Part shown: positions 6,565 to 14,710 of the stretch, piece by piece
Numbering within the stretch: position 1 is the first letter of the stretch
Layout: each line of letters opens with the position of its first letter
DNA from: a virus
Virus record (IMG/VR): IMGVR_UViG_3300040781_000266
Coordinates: 1-26,884 of that record
DNA: 26,884 nt
Reading direction: 5' to 3' (one strand)
Made by a program: the position numbers and the translations under genes
Notes under the pieces: model-generated
The model's input: only the letters and a program-made list of their open reading frames with translations
Databases searched by the model: none
Told to the model about the DNA's origin: nothing

Positions 6565-7710
6565 TTAATCTCCATAACTTATATCATTAAACAATTCAGG
6601 GTATTTTTCTTTAAAATGACCCAATAAAGGACGAGATAAATATAACATATCGGGATGCACATGCTTTGTTGTTCTTAATTTAAAAAATTCTCTCCACCAA
6701 TGCATTGTTTGTGTTATCGCAAATTCAGTTTTAACACCTATTGGTAAAACATTACGAGCAACATCAGGTGGACAACCTAAAGATTTAAGATGCATGTATG
6801 CTTTTTCTATATCACCATAAATCATATTTATTGTATCTATGATCTCAGGTATATTTTGTTTCATATAATCTAGCGTACCATATTTTTTATCATTTTTAAA
6901 TATCGAGTCTAATGTTGTTGTTGGATCTATAAATGTAATCTCATTACCAAACTTATCTTTATCATAGGAGCAATATCTCGTACTTTCCTGTGAAAAGCTA
7001 GCTACTCTGTGTCGAACTGATTCATGACTAACCCCTCTATTTGTAACAAAAATCATTGTTTTATATGTATGATATGATCTTATTTCCAAATTAGGAATTG
7101 TAAAAGGATCAATCTCTTCTATGTCATCAGATAGAAAATTTGTTTGATGTGTAAAGAAAATACTATAATGTCTACCTAAATGTGACATAATATACTGCAT
7201 TGATTTACGTTTAGAATCATCACCATGATAATGTAAATCATAAAATGCTCTCAAATTACCACTCAAATATACAGCTTCCTCTTTATAATCATAATTAAAT
7301 CGAATATGTGGGTGTTCAATAAATTTTGTTTTATTGGCAACTTTTATTGTTTTATTCTTTTTAAAAAATGATGGGGCTGGTCTTTCTTCAAATTCTATAA
7401 AATCATTTATAAAATCACCAGTAATTTTGAAGCATACTCTATAATGTTCTAATACAGATGTATGACCTCTATTGATAACGGAAGATAAAAAAGTAATTCT
7501 TTTAGAGTCTATTTCTATTTCTTTTTTCCTTTTCTCTGCTTCTTCTTTTTCCTTATCATTCATTTGATTTTGTGTATCAACATTAAATAGCATATTTTCC
7601 ATTTTGTCTTCTGATTTATAGGCAATGCGAGTGCATCTTTCAATTTTCTTTTTGTAATCTAACTCTACGTCTTTATCAAGCTCATAAAAACTAGGTTTAA
7701 TTAATTTCAT
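6565..7710 (-). CDS. thyX: FAD-dependent thymidylate synthase ThyX
   Basis: A 381-residue enzyme that methylates dUMP to dTMP using methylenetetrahydrofolate, NADPH and FAD. The ThyX signature RHRxxSxxxxSxRY is present as RHRVASFSQESTRY (residues 233-246). Other family blocks seen are HTSVLEHY (residues 83-90), ARNVLPIG (about 318-325) and the C-terminal WWREFFKLRT. It is much longer than typical ThyX (about 220-260 residues), with a charged Lys/Glu insertion near residues 38-70 and additional loops near 110-205. GGAG lies before ATG 7710. It sits in the operon with dCMP deaminase and the kinase, together a route from dCMP to dTDP. Confidence 0.95.
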   Translation of the reverse strand: MKLIKPSFYELDKDVELDYKKKIERCTRIAYKSEDKMENMLFNVDTQNQMNDKEKEEAEKRKKEIEIDSKRITFLSSVINRGHTSVLEHYRVCFKITGDFINDFIEFEERPAPSFFKKNKTIKVANKTKFIEHPHIRFNYDYKEEAVYLSGNLRAFYDLHYHGDDSKRKSMQYIMSHLGRHYSIFFTHQTNFLSDDIEEIDPFTIPNLEIRSYHTYKTMIFVTNRGVSHESVRHRVASFSQESTRYCSYDKDKFGNEITFIDPTTTLDSIFKNDKKYGTLDYMKQNIPEIIDTINMIYGDIEKAYMHLKSLGCPPDVARNVLPIGVKTEFAITQTMHWWREFFKLRTTKHVHPDMLYLSRPLLGHFKEKYPELFNDISYGD

Positions 7711-7714
7711 AATT

Positions 7715-7933
7715 TTATCTCCAATCTTTTGTTATAATAAAATTCTCTTTAATTTTTAAAATATTATGTTCATTATTTTTAGGTATGTTCAAATAAAATG
7801 AAAAAATATCTTCTTGAGCATAAATATTTGGTCTTAAAGGTATAGGATTGATATTAAATCTTTCTATATGCGGGTCGGTTTTATAGAAACGGTTATCGAT
7901 CTTAACATTAAACTGATACTTTAATTTTAGCAT
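7715..7933 (-). CDS. 72-residue unknown protein
   Basis: Complete ORF (MLKLKYQFNVKIDNRFYK...) with GAGG nine bases before ATG 7933 and thyX starting five bases after its stop. The sequence is beta-rich and basic, without Cys, membrane segments or known motifs. It is the first gene after an 80-base gap that carries an exact copy of the TTTGTTGTTAAGAT element, so a new transcript reading into thyX may begin here. Function not recognised. Confidence 0.6.
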   Translation of the reverse strand: MLKLKYQFNVKIDNRFYKTDPHIERFNINPIPLRPNIYAQEDIFSFYLNIPKNNEHNILKIKENFIITKDWR

Positions 7934-7948
7934 TTTTAAACCTCATTA

Positions 7949-7962
7949 ATCTTAACAACAAA
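7949..7962 (-). promoter_or_regulatory. Recurrent upstream element TTTGTTGTTAAGAT
   Basis: Exact copy on the minus strand, starting 29 bases before ATG 7933 and preceded by TACTAT, which could serve as a -10 box. The same 14-mer occurs before the UvsY-like gene and before dda. Probable phage promoter or transcript-leader signal for the thyX segment. Confidence 0.5.
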
Positions 7963-8014
7963 TAGTATTTGATCTTATATCATTTACATATTAAAAAATC
8001 AATAAAACAAAATT

Positions 8015-8434
8015 TTATTTTTTGAAAGTAACAACTGCATATGATCTTACTGCAAAATAATAAAGGTAGGCATATTCAAAATCAGCTTCAACTAACATAT
8101 CATAAAAAATATCATCCATCGCTTTACGTGTGAAACACATGTCTGGGTGTTTATAAAATTGGGTTAGAGCATCATGTACTAAGGACGCATAATATGTTAT
8201 AGGTTTACCAGTATCCTCATCAATATCACCATCAGGTGTACCAAAAATCCACTTACCTATTTTTACTTTGGGAGAACAACCGTTCCATGAATACCCAGCT
8301 CCAATTATTATGGTTCCAAATTTAGTTATTGTCATTCTTAGATTAGATTTACTATCATAAAATTTAGACTCTTTGGAACAAGGTTTTTTAGTATGATATA
8401 TAAATTTATTTTCTAATGTATAAAGCCAAACCAT
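8015..8434 (-). CDS. DUF1353-like phage protein
   Basis: The ORF opens at GTG 8440, but the ATG at 8434 has GAGG nine bases upstream and is preferred (139 residues). The layout IIIGAGYSWNGCSPK, then FGTPDGDIDED, then YYASLVHDALTQFY resembles the DUF1353 family, which typically shows an 'AGF.tD.AS.P' block followed by a 'VHDxLY' block with a conserved His-Asp. Here the His-Asp pair is at about residues 86-87. Function is unknown for the family; a hydrolase or tail-related role has been suggested only by context in other phages. It lies between the orphan glycyl-radical ORF (12 bases upstream) and an 80-base gap. Confidence 0.55.
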   Translation of the reverse strand: MVWLYTLENKFIYHTKKPCSKESKFYDSKSNLRMTITKFGTIIIGAGYSWNGCSPKVKIGKWIFGTPDGDIDEDTGKPITYYASLVHDALTQFYKHPDMCFTRKAMDDIFYDMLVEADFEYAYLYYFAVRSYAVVTFKK

Positions 8435-8452
8435 ATACACCTACCTCAAAAG

Positions 8453-8632
8453 TTAATCTGCTACAGATAGAAGTGATCTATCATCATCAGTTTCTACATC
8501 TTCCAATTCTGGCATCTTAAAGGTTTTTCTCATAAAAAATTCATGTTTTTTACCTTTATTCCAACTACTAACTGGACGGTAATAACCAACAACTCGGCTG
8601 AAGACTTCCATTTCGCCTGTGCATTTGTTCAT
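8453..8632 (-). CDS. Standalone glycyl-radical tail resembling the NrdD C-terminus (59 residues)
   Basis: Complete ORF with GAGGTCATT before ATG 8632 and a TAA stop. It begins MNKCTGEMEVFSRVVGYYRP, followed by VSSWNKGKKHEF and RKTF. This matches the extreme C-terminus of anaerobic (class III) ribonucleotide reductase, where the RVxGY loop carries the glycyl radical (Gly16 here) and is followed by the 'WNxGK..EF..R' tail. The rest of NrdD (about 550 or more residues) is absent and no NrdG activase is seen in the window. The tail beyond residue 40 is acidic and unrelated. The ORF is visibly more GC-rich than its neighbours. It could be a trans-acting radical cofactor like YfiD/GrcA, or a preserved remnant. 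Confidence 0.7.
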   Translation of the reverse strand: MNKCTGEMEVFSRVVGYYRPVSSWNKGKKHEFFMRKTFKMPELEDVETDDDRSLLSVAD

Positions 8633-8664
8633 AATGACCTCTTTAAATAATTATTAAGGTACTA

Positions 8665-9114
8665 TTATTTATAATTATTTTTAAAAGATTTAACAACTGA
8701 TTTAATTTTTTGTACGTAAAGAGGATCTTGCGCATAACCATTTTTAACTAGATCATTATAATATGTTAATGGTGATGTTCTATATTTCTTGCGACTTATA
8801 TAATTATGCATATCTATTATTGATTCTTTAATATTTTTATATCTTTTCATACAATAGATAGGCTTCATTTTACATCTATTATCTTTCCAATCTTTTATGG
8901 AAAAATAATTATTTAATTCATTATGTTTACTAGATTTAAAATGACCTGTCTCTAAAATAGCCTGACTTGCTATTATCATTGCTACATTCTTATATTCAGT
9001 TTTTTGAAAATAATCATATATTAATTTAGCTTTATTATGAATTTTAAAACCATGTATAATATTTGGGAATAATAAAAATAAAATTAATAGATTAGCTATT
9101 GCATATTTTATCAC
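8665..9114 (-). CDS. Secreted GH73-type glucosaminidase
   Basis: A 149-residue protein starting at GTG 9114 (GGAG seven bases upstream; no in-frame ATG nearby). A hydrophobic N-terminal signal or signal-anchor spans about residues 4-21 (ANLLILFLLFPNIIHG). The rest matches the bacterial glucosaminidase family (GH73, FlgJ/Bax type): IIASQAILETGHFKSS with probable catalytic Glu55, NNYFSIK, the helix YKNIKESIIDM, and GYAQDPLYVQKI near the end. It would hydrolyse the glycan backbone of peptidoglycan. Two cysteines (81, 88) could form a disulfide outside the cytoplasm. It lies in the repair/nucleotide operon far from the main lysis cassette, and its start overlaps a small membrane-protein gene. Confidence 0.8.
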   Translation of the reverse strand: MIKYAIANLLILFLLFPNIIHGFKIHNKAKLIYDYFQKTEYKNVAMIIASQAILETGHFKSSKHNELNNYFSIKDWKDNRCKMKPIYCMKRYKNIKESIIDMHNYISRKKYRTSPLTYYNDLVKNGYAQDPLYVQKIKSVVKSFKNNYK

Positions 9115-9253
9115 AAATCCACTCCGTTTTATTTGATGATTTAATACAGCGTTTGTAGCATTTTTCTTTATTATGCTCCCTCATAACAAAATATGAGAAA
9201 GTTATTAAAAAAGCTGATATGCAGAGTATAAAATAGTATATTTTATTTTTCAT
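9092..9253 (-). CDS. 53-residue Cys-rich membrane protein
   Basis: ORF MKNKIYYFILCISAFLITFS... with GAGACTTATA before ATG 9253. One membrane helix spans about residues 5-24. It is followed by a basic segment with paired cysteines (KCYKRC at about 31-36, then ICDKIC near 47-51) ending Asn-Ser-stop. The last 23 bases overlap the start of the glucosaminidase gene in another frame, suggesting coupled expression. The single N-terminal helix and Cys-rich outer domain could indicate a spanin-like, immunity or secretion partner of the enzyme. No homologue is recognised. Confidence 0.55.
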   Translation of the reverse strand: MKNKIYYFILCISAFLITFSYFVMREHNKEKCYKRCIKSSNKTEWICDKICNS

Positions 9254-9261
9254 TATAAGTC

Positions 9262-11196
9262 TCATTTATAAATTAAATCATTAAGCTCTTTTTCATTTAT
9301 AATTTTAATTTTATACTCATTTGCTTTTTTAACTTTAGAAGTACTAGTTTCATTACTAATTAACACATCTAATTTTTTACTCACACTTGTATGTATGATA
9401 CCACCGTAAGAATCTATTAAATTATAATAATATGCTTTACCTTTTGATACTTTACCTGAAATACAAAAGGAGAGACCTGTGATGCCATCTTTTTGCTGAG
9501 AGTTAAGTCTATCATTAACATTTTTTATTTTTACTATAGAGAGCAACTCTGCAATCTCTTCATAATTTAGTGTAAAATAATTATCAATATTTTTTGCTAA
9601 TATTGATCCGACACCATCAATTTCTTCAAAATCAGGATAGCTACATCTTAATATCTCACTAAAATCATTATCAAAATGTTCAGATATTTTTTCAGCCATA
9701 CCCATACCAACACCTTCAATACCAAGACCAGCCATGAATTGAGCTGTTGTTATTTCTTTTGTATCTTGTATAGCATTCCAAATATTATTTGCAGATTTTA
9801 TTTTAATCTTATCCAACATCATTAATCTTTTTGGTGATAGACTATAGAGATCAGCAATTTTACTTATAAATCTTCTACGTACCATTTTAATTATTAATTT
9901 ATCACCAATACCTTTACAACCTGTCATATTTAACCAATAAAGTATTTTTAATTCCAACTTACCTTTACATGTTGGATTATCACAATAAAGATTATATTGA
10001 TTTGATATGCTGAGTTTTTTAATAATTGGTTCTCCGCATTTTGGACATTTTTTAGGTATAGTTAAATAACTATCATCATTCCATTCTAATACTTTGTTTA
10101 TTTTAGGTATTACATCACCTGATCTTTGTAACTCAACAACTGATCCGATAGTAATATTTTTATCTTCGATAAATGTTAAATTATGTAATGTTGCCCTTTT
10201 AATTAAAACACCATTTAATTCAATAGGCTCAATCTCAGCAACAGGTGTTAATATACCAGTACGACCAAGTTGCCATGTAATAGCATTGATTATTGCTTTA
10301 GTGATATTTGGTTTGAATTTATATGCTATTGCGCCTTTAGGATGATGATCAGTGAAACCCTCTTGTAAAAATCTATAGATATTATTTCTTTGTATGACTA
10401 TACCATCAATATCATATGGTATTTTATTACGTCTATCTTCTGTCTCTTTTATCCATTTCATTATCTCATCATATTTAGATGTTACTATTTTAGGTACAGT
10501 TTCAAAACCAATTGATCTTAAATATTTCCAATTGATTGAAAATTTAATATTGAGTCTATCATCATCAGAGATATTATTATATATTCCATCAGCAATTAAA
10601 TTATATGCAATGAATTTAATACCTCTTTTTCTTAATATATCTGGGTCTTTTAGAGTATTAAATGATCCTGCTACTAAATTACGAGGAGTATTATAATCTA
10701 AATCAGAACTTTTTTTAAGTTCAGCAAATACCGCTCTATCCATAATTGCTTCCCCTCTAACCTCAAATGATGTATAATTTTCATTTGTTTTTTGTATCTT
10801 ATTAGGAAGATCAATACCATGAATAATATGGGTAACATCTTTTCCTATACTACCATCACCTCTTGTAACTGCTTTATGAATATAAAAATAATCATCACGT
10901 AGTATATAATGTATCGATATGGCTATACCATCCAATTTAAATGAACAAAAATATTTAACTTTATTAAACCATTTTATGAGTTCATCTGGTGTGTGTATTT
11001 TATCAAGACTCAACATTTTTGTTTTATGTTTGAAATCACCACCCTGATTACTTATTTTTTGTAAAAATTTATGTTTAGGGTCAGATGAACGTAACTCAGC
11101 TATAAGACAATCATAATCATAATCGCTCATAATTGCTTGACCTTTATCATATGCATCTAAAGCTTTTTCTAATTTTTTTATTAAAATATCATTCAT
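9262..11196 (-). CDS. ligA: NAD-dependent DNA ligase
   Basis: A 644-residue enzyme sealing nicks in duplex DNA with NAD+. Domains in order: an N-terminal Ia-like region (residues 1-60, with DYDYDCLIAEL), the adenylation domain with KLDG (catalytic Lys87 in SFKLDGIAIS), VTRGDG and DIDGIVIQ, the OB fold (GRTGILTPVAEIEP, TLHN), a C4 zinc finger with Cys384, Cys387, Cys405 and Cys410, helix-hairpin-helix repeats (about 425-560, GCKGIGDK, GLGIEGVGMG, IDGVGSILA), and a C-terminal BRCT domain (about 570-644). It is slightly shorter than bacterial LigA (about 670) but complete. GGAG lies before ATG 11196. T4 uses an ATP-dependent ligase; the NAD enzyme here is a replacement by a bacterial-type gene. 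Confidence 0.96.
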   Translation of the reverse strand: MNDILIKKLEKALDAYDKGQAIMSDYDYDCLIAELRSSDPKHKFLQKISNQGGDFKHKTKMLSLDKIHTPDELIKWFNKVKYFCSFKLDGIAISIHYILRDDYFYIHKAVTRGDGSIGKDVTHIIHGIDLPNKIQKTNENYTSFEVRGEAIMDRAVFAELKKSSDLDYNTPRNLVAGSFNTLKDPDILRKRGIKFIAYNLIADGIYNNISDDDRLNIKFSINWKYLRSIGFETVPKIVTSKYDEIMKWIKETEDRRNKIPYDIDGIVIQRNNIYRFLQEGFTDHHPKGAIAYKFKPNITKAIINAITWQLGRTGILTPVAEIEPIELNGVLIKRATLHNLTFIEDKNITIGSVVELQRSGDVIPKINKVLEWNDDSYLTIPKKCPKCGEPIIKKLSISNQYNLYCDNPTCKGKLELKILYWLNMTGCKGIGDKLIIKMVRRRFISKIADLYSLSPKRLMMLDKIKIKSANNIWNAIQDTKEITTAQFMAGLGIEGVGMGMAEKISEHFDNDFSEILRCSYPDFEEIDGVGSILAKNIDNYFTLNYEEIAELLSIVKIKNVNDRLNSQQKDGITGLSFCISGKVSKGKAYYYNLIDSYGGIIHTSVSKKLDVLISNETSTSKVKKANEYKIKIINEKELNDLIYK

Positions 11197-11205
11197 AATA
11201 ACTCC

Positions 11206-11628
11206 TTAAAATATATATTCTTGATTTCTTTTTAAATATGCATAAGCAAAGCCAATTACAGGATCATCAAATTTTACTACATCATTAAAAAATATCTTAT
11301 CTAGATCACAATGTAGATATAAGCCACCTTTTAGTATAATAAATTTACATGATTTAATATAATTTAAATCACCCTGTTTTCTCATTTTTCTAAATACTAT
11401 TGGTAATTTTTTAATATATTTCTCAGCACCTTTACTAATTTTAAATCTTTTATAATCCAAAAAATGTGATTTTTTTGATGATGTATTAAAAATCAGAGCA
11501 TTTTTTGCAAATGCTTCATTAACTAAATCTAAAATAACAGCACATTTTTCTTCTTCAGATCGACCATCGTAACTATATTCTGTATATGTACGTCTTTCAT
11601 TTGGTACAGATCTTCTATTATTTTTCAT
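11206..11628 (-). CDS. 140-residue unknown protein between gp46 and ligase
   Basis: Complete ORF (MKNNRRSVPNERRTYTEYSY...). It has an Arg-rich N-terminus, a helical region at about residues 25-45 (EEEKCAVILDLVNEAFAK), and a basic central region with KYIKKLPIVFRKMRKQ. The beta-rich end includes FIILKGGLYLHCDLD. No known motif is recognised. The ATG overlaps a variant copy of the recurrent upstream element (TTTGTTGTTATG), and the only G-rich stretch, GGGG, is 11 bases away, so translation initiation is less typical here. Its position within a replication/recombination operon suggests a DNA-metabolism role, by context only. Confidence 0.6.
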   Translation of the reverse strand: MKNNRRSVPNERRTYTEYSYDGRSEEEKCAVILDLVNEAFAKNALIFNTSSKKSHFLDYKRFKISKGAEKYIKKLPIVFRKMRKQGDLNYIKSCKFIILKGGLYLHCDLDKIFFNDVVKFDDPVIGFAYAYLKRNQEYIF

Positions 11629-11639
11629 AACAACAAATA
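11626..11639 (-). promoter_or_regulatory. Variant of recurrent element (TATTTGTTGTTATG)
   Basis: Minus-strand sequence preceded by GGGG and merging with the start codon of the 140-residue gene. It shares TTTGTTGTTA with the exact copies, but its tail is the ATG. It may be an internal promoter or leader, or a coincidental match because it includes coding bases. Confidence 0.3.
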
Positions 11640-11646
11640 CCCCACA

Positions 11647-14088
11647 TTAAATTTTTATTATTTTATATTTAGAAAATCCTTGTTTATTTAATTTTACTTG
11701 CACTCTCTTATCTATAAAACTCATCTCTTTATCAGTTTCTTTATGTGTGATTAATAATATTTTGAGATCATCAAAATATGTTCTAAGTAGTTTAAACATC
11801 TTATATGTATTATCTGGGTCTAATGGTGCTGTTAATTCATCTAAGAAAAGATTATTAAAAGTACCACCATGCATTAGTCTAGCCATCTCAATAAAAGAAA
11901 GTAAAATAATTAAATTGATTTGTGATCTCTCACCGGTACTAAAAGTATAATATTTTCTTTCGAGTCCTAAACTATTAACAGTTATGCTCATATCATTTTT
12001 CATTTTTAAAATAAAATTACTTTCTAATATAGTTGAATATTTATAAAATAAAGTGTTCAATGACGGAATATATTTACCAATTATATATTTTTTAATTCCT
12101 TTATCAGATATAATAAATTGTAATGCGTCAATTATTCTTTTTTCTTTTTCTAAATCTGAGAAACTATTTTTTAGCTCTTTTATATTTTGTTTAAAATCTC
12201 TAACTTTCTCTTTTTCTTTTTCTATTAAAGTATTTGATATTGTAATTTTATCTTTAATCTGTTTTTTGATGTCGTTTATATTTTTGATATCGTCTTGGAG
12301 TGTTTTATATGTTTCGCTTTTTTCTTCATATACTTTAAACTCTATGTTGAGTTTTTTAAGATCATTATTTAATTCTATATCTTCATCTTCTAAGGCATCA
12401 ATTTTTTTAGTGATGTCTTTGATGTTTATATCTTTTAATTTTTCTTTTAAAAAATTATACTCTTTAATTATTCTATCATTTTTAGTTGCTTCTTTTATAT
12501 CACTCTCGATACTATCAATTTTAATATCTTTGATTAATTTTATATCATCATCAATATCTTTGATCTTTTTAATTATAGCATTAATATTTATTTCTTCCTT
12601 TGACTCTAATTTTAAGTTTAGATCTTTTATATTTTGATTAATATCATTAATAACTCTCTCGTAATTTTGTACCGCTTTTAATTTTTTATCATTTTCATCG
12701 TTCTTATCTCTAATATTACAATAATCATCATAAGCTTTTTTCTCTTTTTCAGTTAATTCATCATACTCTTTTTTAACCCTAGAAACACCATTAAAAAGAT
12801 CTTTAAGTATTCTTTCTTTATGTTTATTATCTAAATTAGAGTAACAATGAGGGCAAGTTGAACCTATTTTAGTAAAAGCATCAATATCTTTATTACGTCT
12901 TTCTATATCAGCATAAAGAATATCTCTCTTTTTATCAAAAGACTTATAAATTTTAAATAATTTATCTTCTTTATCTTCATCTATTTTAGATATATTCTTT
13001 AATAATTTATCGTAATCTTTCTTTGTATCTTTTAATACAATCCTATAATCATTTATATCATTTATTATTTTTTCTTTTTCTTTTATATATTTTTCTGCAT
13101 CTTCTTTTTGATATTTTAATTTAATCTTTAAATCTTTTAACTCATTGATCTCATCAGATGCATCTTTTAGTTTTTCATGTAAATCATTAAGATTATGTAT
13201 TTTAATTTTCTTTATATCAATTAAATCCAATTTATCTTTCATCTCAGTATATGAATCAAGAGTATCATTTAATTTATCTAGTTCTTTATTACATTTAAAA
13301 ATTGCTGTATTAATTTGTTCTTTTTTAATTGATAGATTTTTAAATTCTTTAGAATCAAAATTTAAAACTTCTAATTTTTCTTCTATTTTAGCAATTGAAT
13401 TATTTTTATCTTTAATTCTATCCTTTAATTCTTTTATCTCATCTTTTGTTTCACTCTTAAATGTTTTATAATTTTGCTTCATTTTATCATATAATTCTTC
13501 TTTTGCTTTTAAAGATGATTCATACTCAATGAAACTATTCTTATTTAAAGATGCTGATTCTTTAACTTTAGAAGCAATATGATCATAAATATCTAAATTA
13601 AAAAATTCTCTCATGAAACTACGTCTACCATCTATATCTAAATCAAGGAAAGGTTGATAAAACTCAAGAGAGAAAAAAGTCATCTGTTTTAACTCTTTTT
13701 TATTATGACCAATAATTTCATAAATTTTTTCTTGCATATCAACTTTACCTTCTAATGGTATTGGATCACCATTACATGTAATGCTATAAACATCTGGTTT
13801 TTGTCCTCTTATGATAATATATTCTTTATCATCTTTAACAATGCAAGATTCTGTATATAATTTTTTATTATTCTTATTATTAATCAAATCAGGTAATGAC
13901 AAAGATCTTGATGTTTTAGAATAAGGCTCATTAAGTAAATTATATGATATTGCTTGTATAATTGTACTTTTACCTTGACCATTAAGACCTGTAATAACCT
14001 GTAAGGAATCATCTAAAGTAATTGTAACTAAATCATCACCAACGGAACATATATTTTTAAACTTAATCCATTTTAATTCAGAAATCAT
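11647..14088 (-). CDS. 46: gp46-like recombination endonuclease subunit (Rad50/SbcC family)
   Basis: An 813-residue SMC-type ATPase. Walker A is GLNGQGKS (residues 34-41). A long Lys/Glu/Asp/Ile-rich coiled coil spans about 175-690, broken by a zinc hook CPHC at 412-415. The ABC signature is FSTGERSQ (716-723), Walker B LFLDE (747-751), followed by the D-loop APLD and an H-loop His in LLITHKE. T4 gp46 (560 residues) pairs with nuclease gp47 to resect DNA ends for recombination-dependent replication. This protein is longer because of its coiled coil. The gp47 partner is not found in this window. It starts at ATG 14088, overlapping the stop of the UvsY-like gene by four bases. Confidence 0.92.
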   Translation of the reverse strand: MISELKWIKFKNICSVGDDLVTITLDDSLQVITGLNGQGKSTIIQAISYNLLNEPYSKTSRSLSLPDLINNKNNKKLYTESCIVKDDKEYIIIRGQKPDVYSITCNGDPIPLEGKVDMQEKIYEIIGHNKKELKQMTFFSLEFYQPFLDLDIDGRRSFMREFFNLDIYDHIASKVKESASLNKNSFIEYESSLKAKEELYDKMKQNYKTFKSETKDEIKELKDRIKDKNNSIAKIEEKLEVLNFDSKEFKNLSIKKEQINTAIFKCNKELDKLNDTLDSYTEMKDKLDLIDIKKIKIHNLNDLHEKLKDASDEINELKDLKIKLKYQKEDAEKYIKEKEKIINDINDYRIVLKDTKKDYDKLLKNISKIDEDKEDKLFKIYKSFDKKRDILYADIERRNKDIDAFTKIGSTCPHCYSNLDNKHKERILKDLFNGVSRVKKEYDELTEKEKKAYDDYCNIRDKNDENDKKLKAVQNYERVINDINQNIKDLNLKLESKEEININAIIKKIKDIDDDIKLIKDIKIDSIESDIKEATKNDRIIKEYNFLKEKLKDINIKDITKKIDALEDEDIELNNDLKKLNIEFKVYEEKSETYKTLQDDIKNINDIKKQIKDKITISNTLIEKEKEKVRDFKQNIKELKNSFSDLEKEKRIIDALQFIISDKGIKKYIIGKYIPSLNTLFYKYSTILESNFILKMKNDMSITVNSLGLERKYYTFSTGERSQINLIILLSFIEMARLMHGGTFNNLFLDELTAPLDPDNTYKMFKLLRTYFDDLKILLITHKETDKEMSFIDKRVQVKLNKQGFSKYKIIKI

Positions 14089-14495
14089 AATTTAACACCT
14101 CTTTTTTCTTGTATTTTTATAAAATTACCAGTTATAAAAGACATATTGTTTAGCAATTGAAATAATTTTTCTAATCTGGTGATATGTATTTCAAGTACAT
14201 CAATTTTAAATTGTTTATCCCTTATACTCTTATCATTTGTTAAATAATATTCTTCAATCTCACCTTTTTTTAAATCAAACTGAGTATTTTGTCTGTATTT
14301 ACGATATAACTTCGATTTATCTCTATTTATTCTTTTTGTTAACTGAGCTATTTTAGTCATAGCCTGACTATAAAGTAAAGTTGACTCAGAATAAATATCT
14401 GGTATATCTTTATGAACACTAAGTAAATCATTATCTTTTAATGATAATCTGAAATAAAAAGTATCTATTTTTTTCTCTAATGATATTTTTTCCAT
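14085..14495 (-). CDS. UvsY-like recombination mediator candidate
   Basis: A 136-residue, helix-rich, highly charged protein, first gene of the minus operon and overlapping gp46 by four bases. Size and layout match T4 UvsY (137 residues), which loads UvsX recombinase on gp32-coated ssDNA. It has an N-terminal segment ending in a Ser-Thr-x-Leu-x-Tyr type motif (ESTLLYSQAM), a basic middle (KRINRDKSKLYRKYR), a KGEIEEYYLTNDK stretch recalling the UvsY 'KSEMKTVLSADK' region, and a C-terminal helix ending FIKIQEKR like UvsY 'AIKHIQDMR'. The match is by eye and weak, so a search is needed. AAGG lies about ten bases upstream of ATG 14495, and an exact TTTGTTGTTAAGAT lies just before it. Confidence 0.55.
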   Translation of the reverse strand: MEKISLEKKIDTFYFRLSLKDNDLLSVHKDIPDIYSESTLLYSQAMTKIAQLTKRINRDKSKLYRKYRQNTQFDLKKGEIEEYYLTNDKSIRDKQFKIDVLEIHITRLEKLFQLLNNMSFITGNFIKIQEKRGVKL

Positions 14496-14516
14496 TTTAT
14501 ATGTGACCTTTAAAAA

Positions 14517-14530
14517 ATCTTAACAACAAA
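14517..14530 (-). promoter_or_regulatory. Recurrent upstream element TTTGTTGTTAAGAT (leftward operon)
   Basis: Exact minus-strand copy ending 21 bases before ATG 14495, with AAGG between them. A TATAAATA box on the same strand lies slightly upstream (14542-14549). Probable promoter or leader signal of the long leftward repair/nucleotide operon. Confidence 0.5.
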
Positions 14531-14710
14531 AATCGTGTTAATATTTATAATAAATCAAAAACAAAATGTCAAAGAAATAATAAAAAAATATTTAAGCCCG
14601 TATTTTAGTTTTAAGACCATTTTTTAATTGGGGGCATATGTTAGTATTAAAAAATATAAAAAAATCAAAGGACATAAGAAGCTTTAGCCAGATATAAAAA
14701 TAAAATTACT

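Noticed and set aside
8453-8632. A frameshifted full-length nrdD around the glycyl-radical tail
   Set aside because: Upstream and downstream sequence on the same strand encodes the glucosaminidase and the DUF1353-like protein, with no NrdD body in any frame.
10094-10696. Plus-strand ORFs opposite the DNA ligase gene
   Set aside because: Both lie antisense inside a complete ligA with all domains; no ribosome binding sites and no recognisable protein features.
12053-12637. 194-residue plus-strand ORF opposite gp46
   Set aside because: It is an antisense shadow of the Lys/Glu/Asp-rich coiled coil, giving a low-complexity Ser/Ile/Leu/Phe protein; no ribosome binding site and a confident gene lies on the other strand.
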